This document shows, one piece after another, positions 6,317-13,957 of a stretch of 64,000 nt of DNA (position 1 is the stretch's first letter; each line of letters starts with the position of its first letter). The position numbers and the translations under genes are program-made. The notes under the pieces are model-generated. The model searched no databases and had not been told where the DNA came from. It was given only the letters and a program-made list of their open reading frames with translations. This stretch comes from RGIG4079 sp045596365. GTDB taxonomy: Bacteria; Bacteroidota; Bacteroidia; Bacteroidales; Muribaculaceae. The stretch is taken from NCBI GenBank assembly GCA_045596365.1, contig JAZOCE010000011.1, positions 1 through 64,000 of the forward strand. Reading direction: 5' to 3'.

Positions 6317-8896
6317 ATGAAAAATATTTGGCGATGCCTTTTCGCAGCACTTATAAGTTTAGTGTTAAGTTCTTGTAGCAGTGATGGCTTAGGGAATGAT
6401 GATATGGATATATCTCAAAATGAAGAGTTACTTGGTACTCGTTGGGATTTGAAAACATGGGATTATAGTTTAGGTGATGAATATGTTGGTATTCATGATG
6501 AAACATATACAGTCTATTTCTATTCTCAAACGAATGGTATTCTATATTATGGAAGGAAAGACCAGTACTCAGATCAAGGAACAATGACAACAAGGGCTGT
6601 TGCTCATTTCAAATATTCAGTAAATGGGAATGATGTGGAATTAGATTATATTACGGATAAAATTTTGCCCATATATGAATTTGAAATTGATGGAGATATT
6701 TTAGTCTCAGAGGGATTGGAATTTTTCAAAGGTAGTATCTCAACTACAGATAGAGAGTGGATAAGTACAATGCAAGGTGAATCGGGTTCGTGTATGTGGT
6801 ATTCAGATATACAAGGGAATCTTTGGATTATCGGCAATGGTGATATGGCTGATTATTCCTCATTTGCCGAGACTCCATGGGCAAAAGCTAATCGAGTACC
6901 CAATAAAGTTATAGTTGAAGAAGGGGTTACATCTATTGGTGCATATGCTTTTGCAAGTTCATCAATATATGAAGTCGAAATGCCTGATAGATCGTTAGAA
7001 AAGGTCGGAGATGCTGCATTTAAAAGTTCGACAATTAAGACTATATGGCTCAGTAATAAAACTAAATATATAGGAGAATGTGCATTTTATAGTTGTAAAT
7101 ATTTGGAAGACATAAATATTCCTGACGAAATAGAGTTGATAGAAAAATCTGCGTTTGAGAGTTGTGAAAAGCTAAATGTTTATAGACTACAATTTAGCGA
7201 ATCCTTAAAACGTATTTGTACGAATGCTTTTTTTCTGACAAGTGCGTCATATTTAATCTTTTCTGAAGGCCTTGAGGTTATTGAATCATGTGCATTCATT
7301 GGAGATTTTTGTACTATTAGCAAAGAAATAATTTTACCTAATTCGTTAACAGAGTTACAGGGTTATGCAATTGAAGGGCCTTACAAGAAGATAGTGATAG
7401 GAACCGGACTTAGGAAAATTGGGAATAATGCATTTATAAGTGGAGCAACATCAGGAGAAATGTATGTAAATTTATCAACGCCACCTACTGTTGGCGATAA
7501 TATTATTGTCGAACGCACTTATTGGAATCCGGCAGAAAGTCGTTGGACTCTTTATGTGCCCAAAGGCTGTAAATCTGCTTATCAAAACAAATCTCCATGG
7601 AATAAATTTAAGGCTATAATAGAAGATGAAACATTAATCGGAGAGGGTAATAATGATTCCGGAACAGAAGATGATAATGGCGTAAATGGAGAGTATTCAG
7701 ATAAAAGACAAGATGAAACAGATGCTAATAGCCCCAATAGAGGTTATGTCGCTAGTGGTTTTGCCGGTGGTTCCGGAACATCGACGGATCCATATAGGAT
7801 TTCCAATGCCGCTGAATTACGTTATTTCTCTGATGCAGTGAGACAAGGAAATATCTTCAAAAATCAATATGTAAAATTAGCCGCGGATATAACTATAAAT
7901 AGAAATGTCCTAACAAGCTCTGGCGAATTGAATGGCGATGGGAGTGATTTTGAGCCATGGATACCGATAGGACGCTATGACCCTTCATTTTTCTTTTGTG
8001 GAACATTTGATGGGAATAACCATTATATTAGTGGTTTATATTGTGACAGACCGCAAGGTGAATTTGTAGGTCTGTTCGGAAAGTTATATGGGAATGTGAA
8101 AAATGTAATTATTAAAGATTCATATTTCAGAGGGAATGGCTCTATTGGAGGTATTGCAGGATCAACACGACCTAATTATATTGGTACGACAATACCATCT
8201 TCTATTAAAGAATATTATCAAACAGAAAAAACAATAAGTATTGTTCATTGTAAAAATGAAGCTACTATTGTTGGCGAAACAGGGGGTGGGATTATAGGAT
8301 ATAATACTAACGCAACAAAAGTTTCCAAATGTTTAAATTCTGGATATATAAAAGGACATCAGAATGTTGGAGGTATTGTAGGTAAAAGTTCATCAACAAC
8401 ATCTTATCCTTGCATAATATCTGATTGTGCAAATTTAGGAACTATAATATCTGAAGTTCAAGCCGGAGGCATATTATGTAATGGAATTGGAACAAGTATT
8501 ATTAATTCATTAAATTGGGGATGTGTAAAATCACCCTATAATACTAACCCTATTGGCGTTGGTGGAATATGTGGAGTTGCTGGGAAAAGTCAATCAAATA
8601 AGATACAAAATTGTGTGAACTATTCTTTGAATATTGAAGGATTAAATCGTTTGGGTGCCGTAATCGGGTATAATAATGGACTTACAGTATCTAAAAATAT
8701 ATATTTATATAAAAGTGGATTATCAGCAATAGGAGGTAGTAGCTCTAGTGGTTCAGCATCTTCAAATGTTTCTAAAACGGAAAGTGAGATGAAAAGTCAA
8801 GCGACGTTAGATTTGTTGAATAGTAGGGCTGGCTCAAGCTATAGTAAGTGGAAGTTTGGAGATGATGGTTTCCCTGTTTTAGAATGGATGGAATAG
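6317..8896 (+). CDS. Large surface lipoprotein with BspA-type LRRs and GLUG repeats
   Basis: The 859-residue product has a lipoprotein signal with LVLSSC as lipobox. Residues about 30-140 form an N-terminal domain of unknown type. From about 150 to 440 there are BspA-like (LRR_5) leucine-rich repeats, with units such as VTSIGAYAFASSSIYEVEMP and TKYIGECAFYSCKYLEDINI. After an acidic linker (about 440-485), GLUG-type repeats run to the end, opening with GGSGTSTDPYRISNAAELRY and followed by repeated GGIxG units (GSIGGIAG, VGGIVG). Both repeat types occur in surface adhesins of gut Bacteroidota. It is the last gene of the LysM unit, 11 bases after the TPR gene, and a strong terminator follows. 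Confidence 0.85.
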   Translation: MKNIWRCLFAALISLVLSSCSSDGLGNDDMDISQNEELLGTRWDLKTWDYSLGDEYVGIHDETYTVYFYSQTNGILYYGRKDQYSDQGTMTTRAVAHFKYSVNGNDVELDYITDKILPIYEFEIDGDILVSEGLEFFKGSISTTDREWISTMQGESGSCMWYSDIQGNLWIIGNGDMADYSSFAETPWAKANRVPNKVIVEEGVTSIGAYAFASSSIYEVEMPDRSLEKVGDAAFKSSTIKTIWLSNKTKYIGECAFYSCKYLEDINIPDEIELIEKSAFESCEKLNVYRLQFSESLKRICTNAFFLTSASYLIFSEGLEVIESCAFIGDFCTISKEIILPNSLTELQGYAIEGPYKKIVIGTGLRKIGNNAFISGATSGEMYVNLSTPPTVGDNIIVERTYWNPAESRWTLYVPKGCKSAYQNKSPWNKFKAIIEDETLIGEGNNDSGTEDDNGVNGEYSDKRQDETDANSPNRGYVASGFAGGSGTSTDPYRISNAAELRYFSDAVRQGNIFKNQYVKLAADITINRNVLTSSGELNGDGSDFEPWIPIGRYDPSFFFCGTFDGNNHYISGLYCDRPQGEFVGLFGKLYGNVKNVIIKDSYFRGNGSIGGIAGSTRPNYIGTTIPSSIKEYYQTEKTISIVHCKNEATIVGETGGGIIGYNTNATKVSKCLNSGYIKGHQNVGGIVGKSSSTTSYPCIISDCANLGTIISEVQAGGILCNGIGTSIINSLNWGCVKSPYNTNPIGVGGICGVAGKSQSNKIQNCVNYSLNIEGLNRLGAVIGYNNGLTVSKNIYLYKSGLSAIGGSSSSGSASSNVSKTESEMKSQATLDLLNSRAGSSYSKWKFGDDGFPVLEWME

Positions 8897-8908
8897 ATTA
8901 AGGGGATA

Positions 8909-8945
8909 CAAAAAAGCGTTCAAATATAGGTTGAACGCTTTTTTT
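8909..8945 (+). terminator. Intrinsic terminator after the LysM operon
   Basis: AAAAAAGCGTTCAA pairs with TTGAACGCTTTTTT around an 8-base loop, followed by more T residues. It marks the end of the unit that starts at the structured RNA. Confidence 0.9.
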
Positions 8946-8983
8946 GTTATATATCGAATAATTGTTGTTTCGGGGTTATTGTG

Positions 8984-8991
8984 TAACTTTG
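8984..8991 (+). promoter_or_regulatory. -7 promoter element of tilS
   Basis: TAACTTTG matches the Bacteroidota -7 consensus. Only seven bases separate it from the tilS ATG, so the mRNA should have almost no leader. Confidence 0.65.
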
Positions 8992-8998
8992 TGGAGAG

Positions 8999-10330
8999 AT
9001 GGAAAAATTTCGTTTTAAGATACTGGAGGCGTTAAAGGGGCGTTGCTTGGTGGGTGATGGCTCTAAGGTGCTTGTAGCATTGAGCGGAGGTGCCGATTCG
9101 GTGGCTTTGCTTGATGTGCTTGTAGCTTTAGGTTATGAGTGTATCGTGGTCCATTGTAATTTTCATCTGCGTGGCGAGGAGTCTGATCGAGATTGTGCCC
9201 ATGCTGTGGCGTTGGCTGAAAGTCTTGGTGCTGAAATCCATGTCAAGGATTTTGATGTGCCGGCTTATGAGGCGCAATATGGGGTATCAACAGAGATGGC
9301 ATGTCGTGAGTTGCGATATGCTTGGTTTGAGCAACTACGAGTGGAAGTTGGAGCTGATGTGATTGCTGTTGCACACCATAGAGATGACAATATCGAGACA
9401 TTTTTCTTAAATCTGTTGCGTGGCACAGGTATTGCCGGATTGACCGGCATGGCATATAGGAATGGTCGCATTGTGCGTCCTATGCTTGATTGCAGGCGTG
9501 TTGAGATTGAACAGTATTTAAGAGAAAGACACTTAGGCTATGTAACAGATAGTACAAATCTTCAAAACGATTTTAAACGTAATAGATTGCGTAATGTCAT
9601 ATTGCCGTTGCTTAATGAGCAATTCCCCGGTGGGAGCGATGCGATAGCCATGACTATTGCAAATCTTAGATGTAATGAGGAGATATATCGCTCACACGTT
9701 TATGTAATAGAGAAAAAATACAGGAAGGAGAATATTATTGAGGTTGCTCGCCTTGTTGCCGATGAAGTGGGTGCAGAAACGTTATTATTTGAGTTGTTGC
9801 GACCATGTGGATTTAATGCAACGCATGTTCATGATATCGTTGCTTCAATAAAACAATCGGGGAAACGTTTTTATACCGGAGATTGTGTCGCATTGCTTGA
9901 TAGAGGCAGATTGATTTTATCGGAAATGTTGCAAGAAAACAATAGAGAAGAGTTTATCATTAATTTATCTGGAAATATTAAATCACCCATTAATTTGGAT
10001 GTTTCTATCATTGAAAATGATGGCAATTTATCGTTAAAAGCAGATACTAATAAGGTGTTTTTCGATGCTGAGATTTTATCGGAAGATGCGGTATTCAAAT
10101 TGCGACATTGGCAATCGGGAGATAGATTGGCTCCATTTGGTATGAAAGGGACAAAGAAGTTAAGTGATATATTTTCGGATGCAAAGCTGTCGCTTGAAGA
10201 TAAATCAAAGGTGTGGATATTGACACGTAATGCTGAAATTTTGTGGGTTGTAGGAATGCGAGCATCACGACATTATGCAGTTAGAGCAACAACAAAACGA
10301 GTATTGCAGATAGAGTTTCTGTCTCAATAA
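8999..10330 (+). CDS. tilS: tRNA(Ile)-lysidine synthase
   Basis: The enzyme attaches lysine to C34 of tRNA-Ile (CAU anticodon) using ATP, which changes the codon read from AUG to AUA. The PP-loop ATP-binding motif SGGADS is at residues 29-34, followed by a second conserved region HCNFHLRGEESDRD and by HHRDDNIETFFLNLLRGTG. The C-terminal part (about 340-440) carries the substrate-binding domain with FRLRHWQSGDR-like spacing (FKLRHWQSGDRLAPFGMKG). At 443 residues it has full length. The start is fixed by the promoter, which ends just before the ATG. Confidence 0.95.
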   Translation: MEKFRFKILEALKGRCLVGDGSKVLVALSGGADSVALLDVLVALGYECIVVHCNFHLRGEESDRDCAHAVALAESLGAEIHVKDFDVPAYEAQYGVSTEMACRELRYAWFEQLRVEVGADVIAVAHHRDDNIETFFLNLLRGTGIAGLTGMAYRNGRIVRPMLDCRRVEIEQYLRERHLGYVTDSTNLQNDFKRNRLRNVILPLLNEQFPGGSDAIAMTIANLRCNEEIYRSHVYVIEKKYRKENIIEVARLVADEVGAETLLFELLRPCGFNATHVHDIVASIKQSGKRFYTGDCVALLDRGRLILSEMLQENNREEFIINLSGNIKSPINLDVSIIENDGNLSLKADTNKVFFDAEILSEDAVFKLRHWQSGDRLAPFGMKGTKKLSDIFSDAKLSLEDKSKVWILTRNAEILWVVGMRASRHYAVRATTKRVLQIEFLSQ

Positions 10331-10375
10331 AAGTAAAAATGCGACATAATGCGTTGAAAATAAAAGATGATTGGT

Positions 10376-10383
10376 TAACTTTG
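10376..10383 (+). promoter_or_regulatory. -7 promoter element of the ybaK-aroC-yhcC unit
   Basis: TAACTTTG fits the consensus, 18 bases before the ATG of the deacylase gene. A TTG upstream is close to the usual distance. Confidence 0.6.
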
Positions 10384-10401
10384 TGAAAATTTCAATGCAC
10401 G

Positions 10402-10902
10402 ATGGCTGGAATACAAAAGACAAATGCGGCTCGATTGCTTGATAAAGCAAAAATTCAGTATGAATTAGTGCCTTATAAGGTCGATGAAAATAATTTAGCG
10501 GCTGATCATGTTGCTGAAGAACTTGGCGAGAATATAAATCAAGTGTTTAAAACGCTTGTTCTTCATGGTGACAAGTCGGGGTATTTTGTGTGTGTCGTTC
10601 CCGGAAATTGTGAGGTGGATTTAAAAAAGGCGGCAAAGGTTGCCGGGGCAAAGAAAGCTGAAATGATTCCGATGAAGGAATTGTTGCCATTGACAGGATA
10701 TATTAGAGGCGGTTGTACATCAATAGGGATGAAAAAACAATTTCCTACGTTTTTTCATGAAACAGCATTGGATTTTGAATTTATATTTGTGAGTGCAGGT
10801 CAGCGCGGATTGCAGTTGAAATTAGCTCCACAAGATTTAATAAAATATGTGCGCGGTGTAGTCGCTGATATCGTAGTAAAAACTGAAGAAGATGAAGAAT
10901 AG
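10402..10902 (+). CDS. ybaK: Cys-tRNA(Pro)/Cys-tRNA(Cys) deacylase, YbaK type
   Basis: This 166-residue protein belongs to the YbaK/ProX editing-domain family, which hydrolyses Cys mischarged on tRNA-Pro. Recognisable features are KTNAARLLDKAKIQYELVPY at the N-terminus, the conserved lysine segment VFKTLVLHG, and the glycine-rich GYIRGGCTSIGMKKQFPTF loop that shapes the substrate pocket. Length is normal for the free-standing form. It overlaps aroC by 11 bases, so the two are translated together from one mRNA. Confidence 0.9.
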   Translation: MAGIQKTNAARLLDKAKIQYELVPYKVDENNLAADHVAEELGENINQVFKTLVLHGDKSGYFVCVVPGNCEVDLKKAAKVAGAKKAEMIPMKELLPLTGYIRGGCTSIGMKKQFPTFFHETALDFEFIFVSAGQRGLQLKLAPQDLIKYVRGVVADIVVKTEEDEE

Positions 10903-11971
10903 TATAGGTAATATATTCAGAGTAACAACGTTTGGCGAATCTCATGGCGTTGCCATTGGAGGTGTGATTGACGGAATGCCTGCCGGAATAAAAATTGATC
11001 TTGAAAAAGTGCAGAAAGAACTTGACCGTCGTCGCCCAGGACAGTCGGCAATCGTTACTGCACGTGATGAGAAAGATCGGGTGAAAATTCTTTCCGGAAT
11101 ATTTGAAGGAAAGACTACCGGTACATCAATCGGTTTTATTGTTGAAAATGGAGATCAACATTCAAGCGATTACGAAAATATAAGGATGACTTATCGTCCT
11201 TCTCATGCTGACTATACCTATACACAAAAATATGGATTGCGCGACCACCGAGGCGGCGGTCGTTCATCAGCTCGTGAAACAATAGCTCGTGTAGTAGCCG
11301 GAGCATTTGCTCGTCAGGCATTGGAGCAATTGGGGGTTAAGATATATGCATATACATCTCAGGTGGGAAATATCTGCTTAGATAGTGATTATACTAAGTA
11401 TGATTTATCCAAGATAGAGAGTAATGAAGTGCGTTGTCCTGATGCAACAGTTGCAAAACAAATGTATGATTTGATAAGTCAAGTAAAGTCCGATGGAGAT
11501 ACTATTGGCGGAGTGATAACCGGAGTAGTAAAAGGGGTGCCGGTAGGCCTTGGTGAACCGGCATTTGGAAAACTACATGCTCAACTTGGAGCAGCAATGC
11601 TTGGAATTAATGCTGTCAAAGGTTTTGAATATGGAATGGGATTTGCCGGAGTAGGGAAGCGTGGTAGTGAGATGATAGATCGTTTCTATACCGATGATAC
11701 CGGTAATATAAAGACCTCGACAAATAATTCCGGAGGTATTCAAGGAGGAATATCCAATGGAGAAGATATATATTTCAGAGTGGCGTTTAAACCTGTTGCA
11801 ACTTTACTTCAAGAGGTTGAGACCATAGATGCTGATGGAAATGCTACGATATTAAAAGCAAAAGGACGTCATGACCCTTGTGTGTTGCCTCGTGCAGTAC
11901 CTATTGTAGAAGCGATGGCAGCTATTGTGATTTTAGATGCATATTTAAAAAATAAAACAACGCATCTGTAA
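10892..11971 (+). CDS. aroC: Chorismate synthase
   Basis: It converts 5-enolpyruvylshikimate-3-phosphate to chorismate with reduced FMN, the last common step of aromatic amino-acid synthesis. Diagnostic stretches are GESHGVAIGGVIDGMPAG near residue 15, RRRPGQS, the RDHRGGGRSSARETIARVAAG-type loop (seen as DHRGGGRSSARETIARVVAG) and the C-terminal KGRHDPCVLPRAVPIVEAM. At 359 residues it is full length. The start overlaps the upstream gene and its stop overlaps the next start as TAATG. Confidence 0.97.
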   Translation: MKNSIGNIFRVTTFGESHGVAIGGVIDGMPAGIKIDLEKVQKELDRRRPGQSAIVTARDEKDRVKILSGIFEGKTTGTSIGFIVENGDQHSSDYENIRMTYRPSHADYTYTQKYGLRDHRGGGRSSARETIARVVAGAFARQALEQLGVKIYAYTSQVGNICLDSDYTKYDLSKIESNEVRCPDATVAKQMYDLISQVKSDGDTIGGVITGVVKGVPVGLGEPAFGKLHAQLGAAMLGINAVKGFEYGMGFAGVGKRGSEMIDRFYTDDTGNIKTSTNNSGGIQGGISNGEDIYFRVAFKPVATLLQEVETIDADGNATILKAKGRHDPCVLPRAVPIVEAMAAIVILDAYLKNKTTHL

Positions 11972-12894
11972 TGGCAGCGTGTTATCGCGATTTTTCTCAA
12001 TTTCTTGCCGAATTGTTCCCTTGCAAAATGCAGAAGATTGCTGTAAATGCAGGGTTTACATGCCCCAATAGAGATGGGACAAAAGGGCGTGGTGGCTGTA
12101 CTTATTGCAATAATCAGACGTTCAATCCGGCGTACTGTGTACCTGTGCTTAATGTTACACAACAACTTGAAGAGGGGAAAAAGTTTTTTGGGAAGAAATA
12201 TCCGGAAATGAGATATTTGGCATATTTTCAAGCCTATACAAATACCCATGGCGATATCTCTCGATTGGTGTCATTGTATGAAGAAGCTCTTGCAGTCGAT
12301 AAGGTTGACGGATTAATAATTGGGACTCGTCCGGATTGTATGCCGGATGATTTGCTTGAAAAGTTGGTTTCAATACACCAAAAATCTTGTGTCTTGGTAG
12401 AATATGGTGCAGAAACAGCTCATAATGTGACATTAGAGAAGATTAATCGTTGCCACACATGGGAAGAAACTGTCGATGCGGTGGTGCGCACATCGGCAGC
12501 CGGTTTGCCTGTTGGTTTGCACCTAATAATGGGACTTCCGGGAGAAGATCGTGGAATGATGATTGAAACAATTGACAAGGTTTCCCGTTTGCCTATCGAT
12601 ACAGTCAAATTACATCAGTTGCAACTCGTAAAAGGAACGCGCATGGCTCTTGATGTGGAGCGAGGAGAATATGATGTGCCACGATTTACTGTTGATGAAT
12701 ATATAGAATTGTGTTGCGAAGTAGTTAAGCATGTGCGGTCAGATATTGCAATAGAACGTTTTGTTTCGCAATCGCCCGATAACTTGTTAATATCTCCACG
12801 TTGGGGGTTGAAAAATTATGAATTTACACATCGGCTAAATCGCCGTCTAAAAGAATTGGGAATACAGCAAGGTGATTGCTATACTCCCAATTAA
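11971..12894 (+). CDS. Radical SAM protein of the YhcC type (TIGR01212)
   Basis: This 307-residue protein carries a radical SAM cluster motif with unusual spacing, Cys31, Cys43 and Cys46 (CPNRDGTKGRGGCTYC), which is characteristic of the YhcC family. The (beta/alpha) barrel core follows with YLAYFQAYTNTHG, GLIIGTRPDC and VLVEYGAETAH. Members bind an iron-sulfur cluster and S-adenosylmethionine, but their substrate is not settled. Its start overlaps the aroC stop by one base, so it is part of the same operon; that placement does not by itself reveal the substrate. Confidence 0.9.
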   Translation: MAACYRDFSQFLAELFPCKMQKIAVNAGFTCPNRDGTKGRGGCTYCNNQTFNPAYCVPVLNVTQQLEEGKKFFGKKYPEMRYLAYFQAYTNTHGDISRLVSLYEEALAVDKVDGLIIGTRPDCMPDDLLEKLVSIHQKSCVLVEYGAETAHNVTLEKINRCHTWEETVDAVVRTSAAGLPVGLHLIMGLPGEDRGMMIETIDKVSRLPIDTVKLHQLQLVKGTRMALDVERGEYDVPRFTVDEYIELCCEVVKHVRSDIAIERFVSQSPDNLLISPRWGLKNYEFTHRLNRRLKELGIQQGDCYTPN

Positions 12895-12915
12895 AAGGAT
12901 TTAATTAAAATAATT

Positions 12916-13428
12916 TTATTTCTTGTAGTTCTTTAAGAAAGTACTTGCATCGTGGTAATCCATTTGATGCATTGGGACCTTTGTTAATGTAGAATCAATC
13001 AAAGTGTCGTTATAGGCTTCGGCAGGGTAAATGCCTTTAGCAATAACATCCTCACGAGAGTTTACAAAGACTACAGCATCAACTTCAGAACGGCATATAG
13101 CGTTATAAGCTTCTGTTGTAGGTTCGTTTATTGTGAAGATCGTTGCCATGTTAAGTTTTTTCTTGCGAGAAGAGGCTATTGCGTTTTCTTCGGCTGTGGC
13201 AGTAGCAGTTGCTTTACCCGAACTGCGTAATGCACCATTAAGAATAACAACCGCACCGCAGGGAAGTCCACCTTGTTCAACATTTGATTTAGCAGCAGAA
13301 AGAGCCATGTCGATAAAAATTTCATCGGTAGGGTTTATGCGGTCAACTTTTGTAATGGGGAGACCTGCGATTGCAGTGCCTGCAACCAGTGTAACCAATG
13401 TGATGAATGAGATAAAAATCTTTTTCAT
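12916..13428 (-). CDS. Exported deaminase-fold protein lacking the zinc ligands
   Basis: The 170-residue product has a signal peptide (about 1-21, ending TAIA) and then aligns along its length with the cytidine/guanine deaminase encoded just upstream. GGLPCGAVVILNG matches GGPFGAVIVRDG. The zinc-binding HAE of the active paralogue is TAE here (Thr78-Ala79-Glu80), and the PCxxC motif is EPTTEA (Cys replaced by Thr104 and Ala107). The catalytic Glu survives but no zinc ligand does, so deamination is very unlikely. It may bind a nucleobase or serve a structural role outside the cytoplasm. It starts 28 bases after the deaminase stop, probably in the rho unit. Confidence 0.75.
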   Translation of the reverse strand: MKKIFISFITLVTLVAGTAIAGLPITKVDRINPTDEIFIDMALSAAKSNVEQGGLPCGAVVILNGALRSSGKATATATAEENAIASSRKKKLNMATIFTINEPTTEAYNAICRSEVDAVVFVNSREDVIAKGIYPAEAYNDTLIDSTLTKVPMHQMDYHDASTFLKNYKK

Positions 13429-13455
13429 TACTATAATTATTTAAAAGTTAGAGGA

Positions 13456-13935
13456 TTAATATTCTATTTTGTCGCTTTTATTTTTCCACTTATTAAATGC
13501 TCCAATTGTAAAATCGTTTGGCATGTGGATGCATGGTATCACGCGTTCAACTTTTGGCTTGTCGAGTTCGCGATAAATAAATTTATCGCTAAAATCAATA
13601 GCATCGGCATCATCTTGGGTGTTGCCGTAATATATACGGCTTATCCCTGCCCAATATATTGCGCTTAAGCACATGGGGCATGGTTCGCAAGAACTATATA
13701 TGATGCATCGATCAAGTTTAAACGTGTTTTCTTTTTGACAAGCTGTCCTGATTGCATTTACTTCGGCGTGTGAAGTGGGATCATTATCGGCGGTTACGCG
13801 ATTAACTCCAGTAGCAATAATTTCTCCGTCGCGCACAATGACAGCCCCAAATGGACCTCCATTCTCGTCGATATTTTTTTCGGCGAGTTCGGCAACTGTT
13901 TTCATGAATTTGTAGTCGTCAGGTGTAAAAGTCAT
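13456..13935 (-). CDS. Nucleoside deaminase, guanine deaminase-like
   Basis: This cytoplasmic zinc enzyme of the cytidine-deaminase superfamily has both core motifs: His56-Ala57-Glu58 (SHAEVNAI) and Cys86-x2-Cys89 (SSCEPCPMC). GGPFGAVIVRDGEIIATG precedes them. The C-terminal part with DDADAIDFSDKFIYREL fits short bacterial guanine deaminases of the GuaD type (about 155-160 residues), which turn guanine into xanthine; tRNA adenosine deaminase is less likely. I chose the ATG giving MTFTPDDYKF (159 residues) rather than one 51 bases upstream, which would overlap rho. It follows rho by 22 bases. Confidence 0.88.
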   Translation of the reverse strand: MTFTPDDYKFMKTVAELAEKNIDENGGPFGAVIVRDGEIIATGVNRVTADNDPTSHAEVNAIRTACQKENTFKLDRCIIYSSCEPCPMCLSAIYWAGISRIYYGNTQDDADAIDFSDKFIYRELDKPKVERVIPCIHMPNDFTIGAFNKWKNKSDKIEY

Positions 13936-13957
13936 ATTGCCTAAATAAATTATATTG

